Shown in pieces: positions 50,705 through 59,400 of a stretch of 64,000 nucleotides of DNA. Made by a program: the position numbers and the translations under genes. Where the stretch lies: the NCBI RefSeq assembly GCF_000013085.1, contig NC_007643.1, positions 1,535,001 to 1,599,000 on the forward strand, given 5' to 3'. This DNA is from Rhodospirillum rubrum ATCC 11170 (GTDB lineage Bacteria; Pseudomonadota; Alphaproteobacteria; Rhodospirillales; Rhodospirillaceae). Below the pieces are notes generated by a model, which was not told the DNA's origin, did not search any database, and was given only the letters and a program-made list of their open reading frames with translations. The stretch's first letter is position 1; each line of letters begins with the position of its first letter.

Positions 50705-52285
50705 TCATCTCAGACGGTCGATGGCTTGGCGGTGTTCGTGCATCATCAGGAAAACCCGGTAATCCCGGGTGAAGCGTTCAAAGGCCTGCGGGTTGGGGGC
50801 GCGGGGGATCGAGGCGGCTTCCATGCCCTTGGTCGCCGCCGCCAGATCGGGGAAGAGGCCGGCGGCGGTGGCGGCGACCATCGCCGTGCCCAGCAGCACC
50901 GCGTCCTCGGTTCGCGGCTGAACCAGGGTGCAGCCGGTGGCGTCGGCATACAGCTCCATCAGCAGCGGGTTCTTGATATGGCCGCCGGTGATGTGAAGGG
51001 TGTCGATGGCATGGCCCTGGGCGTTCAGGGCGTCAAGGATATGGCGCACCCCAAGGGCGATGCCGACCGCCGTGCGCCAATAAAGCCGGCACAAGCTGTC
51101 AAAGGAGCGGTCAAGATCCAGGCCGCTGATCACGCCCAAGGCCCCGGGATCGGCCAAAGGCGAGCGGTTGCCGTGGAAATCGGGCAGCACATGCAGGCGG
51201 GCGGCGAAGGCCGGCCCCTCGCTCTGGCGAAGCTCGGCGATGCGGGCGCAGATGGCGCCGTGCCTCTCGGCGCTGGGGCGGCCGCCGGCCCCATGCAGGG
51301 CGATGACATGATCAAGCAGCGCTCCGGTGACCGATTGCCCGCCCTCGTTCAACCACAAGCCGGGCAGCACCGCGCCGAAATAGGGGCCCCAGACGCCGTG
51401 GGTGGGATGGGGATCGGCCGACAGCGCCATCAGGCAGCTTGAGGTGCCGGCGATCAGCGCCAAATGGCGCTCGATCCCCGGCTTGCCGCAGGTGCCGCCC
51501 AGGGCGCCCAGCGCCCCGGCATGGGCGTCGATCAATCCGGCGCCAACCCGGCAGCTCGTGGTCAGGCCAAGGGCGGCGGCCGCTTCCTCGGTCAGAAAGC
51601 CCAGATCCTGGCCGATGGGGGTGGCGCGCTCGGGCAGGGCGCCGCGCGCCAGCAGATCGCCCAGGCCGACGGTCTCCAGGAAATCGCCCTGCCAACCGGT
51701 CGGCTCATGGGCGAGATAGGTCCATTTGCAGGTGAGCGTGCATTGCGACCGCCCGGTCGAGCCCGAGGCCTTCCAGGTGAGGAAATCGGCCAGATCGAAA
51801 AAGAAGCCGGCGCGCTCCCAGCGCTGGGGAAAATGCCGCTTCAGCCACATCAGCTTGGGAATTTCCATTTCGGGCGACATCACGCCGCCGACATAGCCCA
51901 GCACGCGGTGGCCGGTATCGGTGCATTCCTGGGCCTCGGCCAGGGCGCGGTGGTCCATCCAGACGATGGTGTCCCAACGATCCTCGCCGGTGGTCGAAAC
52001 GCCAAGGGGCAGCCCCTGGCGGTCGCGCACCACCAGCGAGCAGGTGGCATCGAAGCCGATGCCGCTGATGTCCTCGCCGCTGACTCCGGCGGCGCTTACG
52101 GCGCCGCGCACGGCGCTGGCGACGGCCTCCCAGATCTGTTCGGACTGGTATTCGGCATGGGTGGGATCGGGCCGGCCGATTTCGAGGGGGTGTTCGGCCC
52201 GGCCGAGCAAATGCCCCTTGCGGTCAAAAACCCCGGCGCGCGCGCTTGCCGTTCCGACATCGACACCAATCACCAACCCGCCCAT
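50705..52285 (-). CDS. FGGY-family kinase, D-ribulokinase type
   Basis: A 526-residue sugar kinase. VIGVDVGTASARAGVFD (residues 5-21) binds phosphate, and GIGFDATCSLVVRD, MSPEMEIPKLMWLKRHFP, NEGGQSVTGALLDH and LHVLPDFHGNRSPLADP match the FGGY/YDR109C subgroup shown to phosphorylate D-ribulose. HITGGHIKNPLLMELYADAT lies in the second ATP-binding domain. Its product, D-ribulose-5-P, would feed the pentose phosphate pathway directly or through an RpiB isomerase. AGGGG precedes the ATG. Confidence 0.88.
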   Translation of the reverse strand: MGGLVIGVDVGTASARAGVFDRKGHLLGRAEHPLEIGRPDPTHAEYQSEQIWEAVASAVRGAVSAAGVSGEDISGIGFDATCSLVVRDRQGLPLGVSTTGEDRWDTIVWMDHRALAEAQECTDTGHRVLGYVGGVMSPEMEIPKLMWLKRHFPQRWERAGFFFDLADFLTWKASGSTGRSQCTLTCKWTYLAHEPTGWQGDFLETVGLGDLLARGALPERATPIGQDLGFLTEEAAAALGLTTSCRVGAGLIDAHAGALGALGGTCGKPGIERHLALIAGTSSCLMALSADPHPTHGVWGPYFGAVLPGLWLNEGGQSVTGALLDHVIALHGAGGRPSAERHGAICARIAELRQSEGPAFAARLHVLPDFHGNRSPLADPGALGVISGLDLDRSFDSLCRLYWRTAVGIALGVRHILDALNAQGHAIDTLHITGGHIKNPLLMELYADATGCTLVQPRTEDAVLLGTAMVAATAAGLFPDLAAATKGMEAASIPRAPNPQAFERFTRDYRVFLMMHEHRQAIDRLR

Positions 52286-52426
52286 CTATAAGCCCCTTTT
52301 GGTTTTTATCCCGTTGCGCCAGACGGTCTGGCGGAAGAGCCATCTGACCGAAAACCACGCTCGGCTTCAAGCCCTTCACCGGGGCGACGCCCTCCGAGGC
52401 TCGGTGCCGGCCTTGCCCGTCGCCGC

Positions 52427-52478
52427 TAGATCAGGATGATTTCAGGTCTGATCGACCTGAAATCTGAATCCTGATCTA
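52427..52478. repeat. Perfect two-tier palindrome
   Basis: TAGATCAGGAT (52427-52437) pairs with ATCCTGATCTA (52468-52478), and inside it GATTTCAGGTC (52438-52448) pairs with GACCTGAAATC (52454-52464) around the loop TGATC. All 22 base pairs are perfect, with only three unpaired bases on the right arm. It lies in the 253-base gap between the kinase and gntR-like genes. Confidence 0.8.
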
Positions 52479-52490
52479 AATCTAAATGTT

Positions 52491-52540
52491 AGAGCGGGAT
52501 CTTAGGCGAAAACCGCGCACACTTTTCGCCATCCCGCTCT
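52491..52540. repeat. Two-tier palindromic element abutting the gntR-like stop codon (copy B)
   Basis: AGAGCGGGAT pairs with ATCCCGCTCT, and GGCGAAAA with TTTTCGCC, around the loop CCGCGCACAC; four bases (CTTA) bulge on the left. The layout equals the element at 35307-35355. The right arm overlaps the TAG stop of the minus-strand gntR-like gene, so it may serve as its terminator. Confidence 0.75.
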
Positions 52541-53243
52541 AGCGCTTCGAGAGCATGCGGGTGACGTTCATCGCCGTCGCCGCGACGTGGGTGCGCATCG
52601 CCGACAAGGCCTCCTGGGCGTTCTCGCTTAAAATCGCCGCCAGGATTTTTTCGTGTTCGCCCTGAGACGAGGCCAGACGGTCGGTCTGGCGGAACTGGGC
52701 TTCCCGGTAGGGGGCGGTGCGCACGCGAACCAGCCGGGCGATGTCGCGCAGGCTGTCGTTATGGGCGCCATCGAACAGCGCCTGATGAAAACGGCCATTA
52801 AGCCGGGTATAGGCGGCCTGATCGCCGCGTTTGACCATGTCGGCCCCCTCGGCGACCGTGCTTTCCAGGCTGCGCCGTTCCATCGCCGTCATCCGCCGGG
52901 CGCTGTATTGGGCGCATAGCGCCTCGATCTCGCCCATGGTCTCGAACAGATCGCCCAATTCCGCCAGATCAAGCCGGCGCACCATGAAGGCCCGGCGCGC
53001 CCCGCGTTCGGCCAGACCGGCGATGCTCAGGTGTTGCAGGGCTTCGCGAACCGGCGTGCGCGAAACGCCGAAGGCCTCGGCCAGGGCCAGTTCGTTCAGG
53101 CTGTCACCGGGCTTGATCGTCCCGGCCAGGATCTTATCGACGATGGCGCCATAGATGCGTTCGGCGGCCTTGGCCGCCCCCTCGTCGGCAAGCGCGGCAT
53201 CGGTCAGCGGGGCTGTGGGCGGGGCCTGGGGCTCAGAGGTCAT
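52539..53243 (-). CDS. GntR-family regulator, FCD subgroup
   Basis: A 234-residue regulator. The winged helix (ERIYGAIVDKILAGTIKPGD, LNELALAEAFGVSRTPVREA) is followed by an all-helical FCD ligand domain (about residues 95-225) with conserved Asp/His positions such as RLNGRFHQALFDGAHND. FCD members often sense organic or amino acids through a metal. It diverges from the TauE-like gene, with a palindrome between. The longer frame upstream of 53243 reads into the promoter and was not used. Confidence 0.9.
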   Translation of the reverse strand: MTSEPQAPPTAPLTDAALADEGAAKAAERIYGAIVDKILAGTIKPGDSLNELALAEAFGVSRTPVREALQHLSIAGLAERGARRAFMVRRLDLAELGDLFETMGEIEALCAQYSARRMTAMERRSLESTVAEGADMVKRGDQAAYTRLNGRFHQALFDGAHNDSLRDIARLVRVRTAPYREAQFRQTDRLASSQGEHEKILAAILSENAQEALSAMRTHVAATAMNVTRMLSKR

Positions 53244-53270
53244 CACCTGTTCTCGATATATTTTTCTTGA

Positions 53271-53286
53271 GATATGTATACATATC
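53271..53286. promoter_or_regulatory. GntR-type operator palindrome
   Basis: GATATGTATACATATC is a perfect 16-base palindrome in the 94-base divergent gap. Its TGTATACA core fits FCD-GntR operators, so the neighbouring regulator probably binds here. Confidence 0.6.
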
Positions 53287-53337
53287 GCACTAGCCTGACG
53301 CATCTGAATTCCGAAAAACGCACAGAGCGGGGACGCG

Positions 53338-54168
53338 GTGACGGCTTTTACGGTTCAACAGCTCATTCCCTTCGCCATCGCCCTGGTCGTCACCGGGGCG
53401 TTCACCGGGGTTCTGGCCGGATTGCTGGGCGTCGGCGGTGGCATCGTCATCGTGCCGGTGTTGTTCGTGATCTTCGAGCTGTTTGATTTGCCGCTCGAAA
53501 CCGCGATGCATATCGCCGTCGGCACCTCGCTTCTGACCATCATTCCCACCTCGATCGCCTCGATGCGCGCCCATAACCGGCGCGGGGCCATCGACTGGTC
53601 GCTGGTGCGCCTGTGGGGACCCTTTCTATTCTTCGGCGCGGCGCTGGGGGGCATCGCCTCGCGGTTTCTCGGCGGCGATTACCTGAAGGCGATCTTCGGC
53701 ATCCTCGCCCTGGCGGTCGCCATCAATATGGGGATGCCGCGCAAGCTGATCCTGGCCGACGCCTTGCCCAAACGCCGCTCGCTGCAAGGCGCGATGTCGG
53801 CGGTCATCGGCTTTTTCTCCTCGCTGATGGGCATTGGCGGCGGAACCTTGGCCGTGCCGACCCTGACCGCCTTTTCCTTTCCCGTGCATCGCGCCGTCGG
53901 CTCGGCCTCGGCCTTCGGTTTGATCATCTCGGTTCCGGCGATGGCCGGGTTCATCTGGTCGGGCTGGGATGTCGCCGGGCGGCCGCCCTATTCGCTGGGC
54001 TATGTCAATCTGGTGGCGGCGGGGCTGATCGTTCCGATGAGCATGATCATGGCCCGCTATGGCGCCTCTTTGGCCCACAGCCTGAAGCCCGACAATCTGA
54101 AGCGGGTTTTCGCCGCCTTTCTGGCGATCACCGCCCTGCGCATGCTGTGGACCGTGTTCAGCGCCTGA
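53338..54168 (+). CDS. TauE/SafE-family membrane exporter
   Basis: A 276-residue membrane protein with two homologous halves, each opening with a Gly-rich motif: LAGLLGVGGGIVIVPVLF near residue 25 and SLMGIGGGTLAVPTL near 160. The family exports sulfite, sulfoacetate or other organosulfur anions. The GTG start follows GCGGGGAC. The nearby gamma-glutamyltransferase suggests the unit may handle a glutathione- or sulfur-containing compound; that is inference. Confidence 0.88.
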   Translation: MTAFTVQQLIPFAIALVVTGAFTGVLAGLLGVGGGIVIVPVLFVIFELFDLPLETAMHIAVGTSLLTIIPTSIASMRAHNRRGAIDWSLVRLWGPFLFFGAALGGIASRFLGGDYLKAIFGILALAVAINMGMPRKLILADALPKRRSLQGAMSAVIGFFSSLMGIGGGTLAVPTLTAFSFPVHRAVGSASAFGLIISVPAMAGFIWSGWDVAGRPPYSLGYVNLVAAGLIVPMSMIMARYGASLAHSLKPDNLKRVFAAFLAITALRMLWTVFSA

Positions 54169-54218
54169 AGACGCCTTGCCGTCGTGGAGTCATCAATCTG
54201 GGTTAGGATAAGCCGATC

Positions 54219-55805
54219 ATGAGAGATTTCTTTCGCGTTGGGCGGGACCCCGTGTTGGCCCGCGAGGCGATGATCGCCACCTCCCATCCGCTCTCGACGG
54301 CGGCCGGGCTGGAAATTCTGAGCGCCGGCGGCACGGCGGTGGACGCGGCCCTGGCTGCCGTCGCCGTGCAAAGCGTCGTCGATCCGCTGATGACCGGCAT
54401 CGGCGGCGATTGCTTCGCCCTTTACGCCCCGGCCAAGGGCGATGTGGTCGCCCTGAACGGCAGCGGCCGGGCGCCTTTGGCGGCCAGCGTGTCGCGCCTG
54501 AAGGCCCTGGGGGTGGGCGAGATCACCCAGACCAGCCCCCATGCCATTACCGTGCCCGGCGCGGTCGGCGCCTGGACCAAGCTGCATGGCGATTACGGAC
54601 GGCTGCCGCTCGCCACCTTGTTCGCCCGCGCCATCGCCTATGCCGAGGGCGGCTATCCGGTGACGCCAAGGGTGGCCCATGATTGGGCGCGCGAAGCCGC
54701 CCTGGTCGCCGGCGACTCCGGGGCGGCGGCGGTTTTCCTGCCCGATGGCCGGGCGCCGGTGGCCGGGGCGCGTCACGCCCAACCCAAGCTTGGCGACCAA
54801 TTGCGCGCCATCGCCAGGGACGGGGCGGCTGCCTTTTATCTGGGGCCGACCGCCGAGGCGCTGGTCGCCTATCTTCAGGGGTTGGGCGGGCTGCATACCC
54901 TTGACGACTTCGCCTGCGGTCTGGAGGACGCCGAGTATGTGACGCCGATTTCGACGATTTATCGTGGTCACGAGGTCTTTGAATGTCCGCCCAATGGCCA
55001 GGGGCTGGCGGCCTTGATGATCCTCAATATCCTGTCGGGCTTCGATCTGTCCGATGATCTCGCGCTCGCCGACCGCCTGCATCTGCAGGCCGAGGCGACC
55101 AAGCTCGCCTATTATCACCGCGACGCCCTGATCGCCGATCCGGCCCATCTGCCCTATCCGCCCGACGCGCTGCTCGCCCCCGAAGTCGCCGAGACCCTGC
55201 GTCGGCGCATCCGCATGGACCGGGTTCTGGCCCCGGCCCTGTGGACCGAACCCGAGCACAAGGACACGGTTTACCTTTGTGTCGTCGATGGTCAGGGCAA
55301 TGCCGTGTCCTTGATCAATTCGATCTTCCATGGCTTCGGCTCCACCCATCTCGATCCGGCGACGGGGATCTTGCTGCACAGCCGTGGGGCGTCGTTCCGG
55401 GTGATCGAGGGACATCCCAACGCCATCGGTCCGCGCAAGCGCCCGATGCACACCATCATTCCCGGCATGGTCCGCAAGGACGGCAAGACCGTGATGCCCT
55501 TTGGCGTCATGGGCGGCCAGTATCAGGCCGCCGGTCACGCCGCCTTCCTGTCGGGGGTGCTCGATCGCCGTCTCGATGTGCAGCAAGCCATCGACGCCCC
55601 GCGCGCCTTTGGCTTTGGCGGCACGCTGGAGGTCGAACCGACCGTCGAGGCCGGGGTGCTGGCCGCCCTGGCGGCGCGCGGCCACCGGGTGACGACGGCG
55701 GCCAATCCCATCGGCGGCGCCCAGGCGATCTGGATCGATCCGCAAAGCGGCCTGCTGGCCGGCGGCTCCGATCAGCGCAAGGACGGCTGCGCTTTGGGGT
55801 TCTAA
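54219..55805 (+). CDS. Gamma-glutamyltransferase-family protein
   Basis: A 528-residue Ntn-hydrolase of the GGT family. The proenzyme should self-cleave before Thr350 in EHKDTVYLCVVDGQGNAVSL. The N-terminal part has AGLEILSAGGTAVDAALAAV and MTGIGGDCFALY, and the C-terminal part PFGVMGGQYQAAGHAAFLS. No signal peptide is evident, unlike periplasmic E. coli GGT, so it is probably cytoplasmic. Substrates could be glutathione conjugates, gamma-glutamyl amides or cephalosporin-like amides. Confidence 0.88.
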   Translation: MRDFFRVGRDPVLAREAMIATSHPLSTAAGLEILSAGGTAVDAALAAVAVQSVVDPLMTGIGGDCFALYAPAKGDVVALNGSGRAPLAASVSRLKALGVGEITQTSPHAITVPGAVGAWTKLHGDYGRLPLATLFARAIAYAEGGYPVTPRVAHDWAREAALVAGDSGAAAVFLPDGRAPVAGARHAQPKLGDQLRAIARDGAAAFYLGPTAEALVAYLQGLGGLHTLDDFACGLEDAEYVTPISTIYRGHEVFECPPNGQGLAALMILNILSGFDLSDDLALADRLHLQAEATKLAYYHRDALIADPAHLPYPPDALLAPEVAETLRRRIRMDRVLAPALWTEPEHKDTVYLCVVDGQGNAVSLINSIFHGFGSTHLDPATGILLHSRGASFRVIEGHPNAIGPRKRPMHTIIPGMVRKDGKTVMPFGVMGGQYQAAGHAAFLSGVLDRRLDVQQAIDAPRAFGFGGTLEVEPTVEAGVLAALAARGHRVTTAANPIGGAQAIWIDPQSGLLAGGSDQRKDGCALGF

Positions 55806-55892
55806 GAACCATTATCGATCAAACGCGCAACCGGCCTTGACCAGCCCCCGTTGGGGGAGAGGCGAACGCCCCCGGCGGGGCGGTTCCGGGTC

Positions 55893-57158
55893 ATGGGATG
55901 GGTTGTGGACTCCTATATCATCGTCCTGGTCGGCTTCGGCGCGTTGGTTCTGCTGACTGCGTGGTTGCCGATGGTTCTCAGGGAAGCGCCCTTGTCGCTT
56001 CCCATCCTGTGCGTGGCCATCGGCGCGGCGGTTTTCGCCCTGCCGCCGCTGGCGGGCGTGGTGCCCCGGCCCCAGGATCATCTGCCGGTGATCGAGCGGG
56101 TCAGCGAAATGCTCGTCATCCTGTCGCTGATGGGCGCCGGACTGAAGATCGACCGTCCTTTTGGCTGGAAAAGCTGGGCCGTGACCGGGCGGCTGTTGGC
56201 GGCGGCGATGCCGCTGACCATCCTCGGGCTGGCCTTGGTTGGCTGGCTTGTGCTGGGGCTGGGGGCGGCCGCGGCCCTATTGCTGGCGGCGGCGCTGGCG
56301 CCCACCGATCCGGTGCTGGCCAGCGATATCCAGGTCGGCCCGCCCAATTCCGGCGAGGAAAACCAGACCCGCTTCGCCCTGACCTCGGAGGCCGGGCTGA
56401 ACGACGCCTTGGCCTTTCCCTTCGTTCACGCCGCCCTGGCCCTGGCCGTCGCCGGCAAGACCGGCGAGCCGTGGCTTGGCCACTGGCTAAGCGTTGATAT
56501 CGTCTGGAAACTGGGCGCCGGTTTGGCGATGGGCGTTCTGGTCGGTCACGGCTTGGCGTGGCTGCTGTTTCGTGTTCCCCATCGGGCGAGGCTGTCGCGC
56601 TCGGGGGATGGCTTCGTCGCCCTGGGGATCACCTGCGTCGTTTATGGCCTGACGGAAATGGTCCAGGGCTATGGTTTTCTCGCCGTCTTCGTCGCCGCCC
56701 TGACCCTGCGCGCGGGTGAGCGCCGTCACGCCTATCAGGGGACCTTGCATGATTTCGCCGAGGCCCTTGAGCGGCTGCTGATGATGGCCCTGCTGGTCGG
56801 GTTCGGCGCGGCGCTCAGCGGAGCGGGCCTCTTGGCGGGGCTTACCTGGGAAGGGGTGGCTTTCGGCCTGATCGCGCTGGTCGTGGTCCGCCCACTGACC
56901 GCCTGGATCGGTCTGGCGGGCATGGGCGGCCCTTTGGCCGAAAGGGCCATCATCAGCCTTTATGGCATTCGCGGCATCGGCTCGATCTACTATCTGTCCT
57001 ATGCCCTGGGACGGGGGAGCTTTGACGGGGAAGACCTGCTGTGGAGCACCCTGGCCTTCACCATCCTGGTCTCGATTTTCCTGCACGGCGCGACGGTGAC
57101 GCCGGTGATGCGCGCCTTTGAGCGCCGGCAGGGGCGCGACACCACGCCCGGCCGCTGA
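55893..57158 (+). CDS. Na+/H+ antiporter, CPA1/NhaP type
   Basis: A 421-residue polytopic transporter with the CPA1 hallmarks LAPTDPVLASDIQVGP (near residue 140), TSEAGLNDALAFPFVHAAL (near 165, with the ion-binding Asp) and GIRGIGSIYYL near the C-terminus. It exchanges Na+ or K+ for H+. The Na+-pumping MadB would benefit from such an exchanger, but the genes are far apart and no link is shown. Start ATG 55893 or GTG 55908. Confidence 0.88.
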   Translation: MGWVVDSYIIVLVGFGALVLLTAWLPMVLREAPLSLPILCVAIGAAVFALPPLAGVVPRPQDHLPVIERVSEMLVILSLMGAGLKIDRPFGWKSWAVTGRLLAAAMPLTILGLALVGWLVLGLGAAAALLLAAALAPTDPVLASDIQVGPPNSGEENQTRFALTSEAGLNDALAFPFVHAALALAVAGKTGEPWLGHWLSVDIVWKLGAGLAMGVLVGHGLAWLLFRVPHRARLSRSGDGFVALGITCVVYGLTEMVQGYGFLAVFVAALTLRAGERRHAYQGTLHDFAEALERLLMMALLVGFGAALSGAGLLAGLTWEGVAFGLIALVVVRPLTAWIGLAGMGGPLAERAIISLYGIRGIGSIYYLSYALGRGSFDGEDLLWSTLAFTILVSIFLHGATVTPVMRAFERRQGRDTTPGR

Positions 57159-57584
57159 ACGACCGGTGCTGTTTTCGGGCCCGATTTCGGCGAAAAGGCG
57201 CGGCCTTATCGGAGTGGGGGGCGAGACTCGCCGCGCCGGGGGGCGCCTTCGCCGGGGATGGCGGGCCCCTGTCGAAGGGGGCGCTTTCACGGGCTGTGGG
57301 GTGGCTCGCCACCTATTGGTCAGCAAATAAGTAATTCCGCCGAATAGTGGCGGTATTCATTGAAGGTTTTGCTCAAAAAACCAGCATATAGAACTAAAAC
57401 CCACCCTGATGCCCTTATAAGGGTCGGATCTTCCTAGATAAAATTCTCCAGTCTTATTAGTGTCATCGCGCATTTCACGGGTCGTTCACGGCGGCGTTCA
57501 CGCACGCGACGCCGCCGATACGGCAAAACGATACTCCCTCCGGGCGCGCGGCCCGGGCGACCACGCATCATGACGAGGGTTTCC
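57159..57584. other. 426-base intergenic region upstream of the DUF3100 gene
   Basis: No gene is supported. An AT-rich stretch (57325-57460) should contain the promoter, with a 12-base palindrome CCCTTATAAGGG at 57412-57423. Nearer the gene GGCGGCGT (57490-57497) pairs with ACGCCGCC (57509-57516), which may affect translation or transcription of the leader. Confidence 0.45.
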
Positions 57585-58955
57585 ATGAGGACTGCGGACA
57601 GGATGGCGATGCCGAGGGCGTCGTCGGGACTGGCGGCCGACACGATCAAGGTTTTCGCCTGTACGGCGCTTTGCGTGCTTGTCGCCGAGACGATCGGCAA
57701 TGTGAGCGTTCCCTTGGGCGGCAGCTACAAGGTGGTGCTGCTGCCGCTGCTTTGGGCGCTTTTGCTGGGGGCCGTCTGGGGCTTGGCGGCCAACCGCCTG
57801 CCCGCGCCGGTGCGCATCGCCAAACGCCATCAAACCCTGGCCGCCTTGCTGCTGCAGCCGGCCTTGATGTTGTTCATCGGCAAGTTGGGGCTGATGGTTG
57901 GCGGCAATCTGCCCAAGATTTTCGATGCGGGCTGGGCGCTGGTTTTCCAGGAGTTCGGTCATTTCTTCGGCACGATGATCTTCGGCCTGCCCGTCGCCCT
58001 GTTGCTGGGCATCAAGCGCGAGGCGATCGGCGCCACTTTCTCGGTCGGTCGCGAGCCCAGCCTTGCCATCATCGGCGAGAAATACGGCATGGACAGCCCC
58101 GAGGGCCGGGGCGTGCTAGCCGAATACATGACCGGAACGATCTTCGGCGCCATCTTCATTTCGATCTTCGCCGGGTTCATCGCCGGCCTTGGCCTGTTTG
58201 ATCCCCGCGCCCTGGCGATGGGGGCGGGCGTTGGCTCGGGCAGCCTGATGGCCGCCGCCTCGGGCGCTATCGCCGCCTTGCAAACCCCGGAGATCGCCAA
58301 GGACGTGGTGACCTTCGCCGCCGCCAGCAATCTGGTGACGACGACCATCGGCACCTATTTCACCTTGTTCTTGTCGTTGCCCTTCACCGTCTGGGCCTAT
58401 GGGGTTCTCGAGCCCATTCTTGGCCGCTTCGGCCGCGCGGCCTCTCCGGCGGCCGAGCCCGCCGCCGCTGCGGCCAAGACCGCCGCCGCCGCGCCGCAAG
58501 AGGCCGCGCCCGCCGCCAAGCTGTCGCCGGCGACCATCCTGACGGTTTGGATCATCGCCGGTCTGATGGCCCTGATTGGCAATACCATCACCTACAAGAT
58601 CATCCCCGATGCCGCTGTTTTCGCCGGGCTGGCGATCCTGCTTGGCACCGTGATCGTCGGCTATGGCGCCTATGTGGCCACCCGCAAGGTGGTTCCCGCC
58701 GTTGTCTGGGTGTCGTTGGTCGCCATGGCCCTGACCTATCCCGGCACGCCCTATGCCGCCGAAATCACCGCGCTGACCGGCAAGCTCAACTTCATGGCTC
58801 TGGCGACGCCGCTGCTGGCTTTCGCCGGACTGTCGATCGCCAAGGACGTTCCCGCCTTCCGCAAGCTGGGCTGGCGCATCGTCGTCGTTTCGCTGATGGC
58901 CAATGCCGGCACCTTCCTGGGCGCCACCCTGATCGCCCAATTCTTCATGCACTGA
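57585..58955 (+). CDS. DUF3100-family membrane protein
   Basis: A 456-residue integral membrane protein with roughly ten to twelve hydrophobic segments in two blocks, joined by an Ala/Pro-rich linker (about residues 285-315). DUF3100 proteins are uncharacterised and look like small-molecule transporters. The start at 57585 has GAGGG five bases upstream; an ATG at 57570 is the alternative. It is followed by a good terminator and appears monocistronic. Confidence 0.8.
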   Translation: MRTADRMAMPRASSGLAADTIKVFACTALCVLVAETIGNVSVPLGGSYKVVLLPLLWALLLGAVWGLAANRLPAPVRIAKRHQTLAALLLQPALMLFIGKLGLMVGGNLPKIFDAGWALVFQEFGHFFGTMIFGLPVALLLGIKREAIGATFSVGREPSLAIIGEKYGMDSPEGRGVLAEYMTGTIFGAIFISIFAGFIAGLGLFDPRALAMGAGVGSGSLMAAASGAIAALQTPEIAKDVVTFAAASNLVTTTIGTYFTLFLSLPFTVWAYGVLEPILGRFGRAASPAAEPAAAAAKTAAAAPQEAAPAAKLSPATILTVWIIAGLMALIGNTITYKIIPDAAVFAGLAILLGTVIVGYGAYVATRKVVPAVVWVSLVAMALTYPGTPYAAEITALTGKLNFMALATPLLAFAGLSIAKDVPAFRKLGWRIVVVSLMANAGTFLGATLIAQFFMH

Positions 58956-58973
58956 GCCAGACTGAGACCCTCG

Positions 58974-59013
58974 GGCCCGGTGCGCGCTTCTGCGCCGCCG
59001 GGCCTTTTCTTTT
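58974..59013 (+). terminator. Rho-independent terminator of the DUF3100 gene
   Basis: GGCCCGG (58974-58980) pairs with CCGGGCC (58998-59004), with an inner GCGC/GCGC pairing, followed by TTTTCTTTT. Position and T-run are typical. Confidence 0.85.
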
Positions 59014-59028
59014 GGCGAGGGCGGGCGG

Positions 59029-59054
59029 GGAACCCGGGGGCGGGCTTGGCGGTT
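59029..59054 (+). promoter_or_regulatory. EcfG-like general-stress promoter of the DUF3008 gene
   Basis: GGAAC (59029-59033), 17 bases, then GGTT (59051-59054) fits the alphaproteobacterial sigma-EcfG pattern GGAAC-N16/17-CGTT. It lies 38 bases upstream of the start codon. Confidence 0.6.
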
Positions 59055-59092
59055 TTATCGGCCGGGGTCACGTCTTTTCAAGGAGAGCGACC

Positions 59093-59284
59093 ATGTCCGC
59101 CAAATCAAAGGCTCAGCAGAAGGCCGCCGGTGCGGCCCTTTCGGCCAAGCGGGGCAAAACCAAGAAAAGCGCCCTGAAAGGCGCCTCGAAGGAGATGGTG
59201 GAATCGATGAGTGAAAGCGAGCTTCGCAAGCTGGCCTCCACCAAGCTTAAGGGTAAGCCCGATCACGTCGCCAAAGCGACGTGA
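59093..59284 (+). CDS. Small DUF3008-family basic protein
   Basis: A 63-residue lysine-rich protein (MSAKSKAQQKAAGAALSAKR at the start, KEMVESMSESELRKLASTKL later). This is the full DUF3008 pattern, found in many proteobacteria and usually in stress-induced gene sets. AAGGAG precedes the ATG by seven bases. The charge suggests nucleic-acid contact or an intrinsically disordered protein; the function is unknown. Confidence 0.88.
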   Translation: MSAKSKAQQKAAGAALSAKRGKTKKSALKGASKEMVESMSESELRKLASTKLKGKPDHVAKAT

Positions 59285-59331
59285 GGGTTTGCTGATCTCT
59301 TTACCTCTTCGCCAGGGGGGCGTTAGGGGCG

Positions 59332-59356
59332 GGAACTTCTTTCACACTAAAAGGTT
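59332..59356 (+). promoter_or_regulatory. EcfG-like promoter of the DUF4142 gene
   Basis: GGAAC (59332-59336), 16 bases, GGTT (59353-59356). It stands 44 bases before the start codon. Confidence 0.62.
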
Positions 59357-59400
59357 ATGGGGATATCGCAAAAATACTCACCCAATGAGGGAGATTCCCC

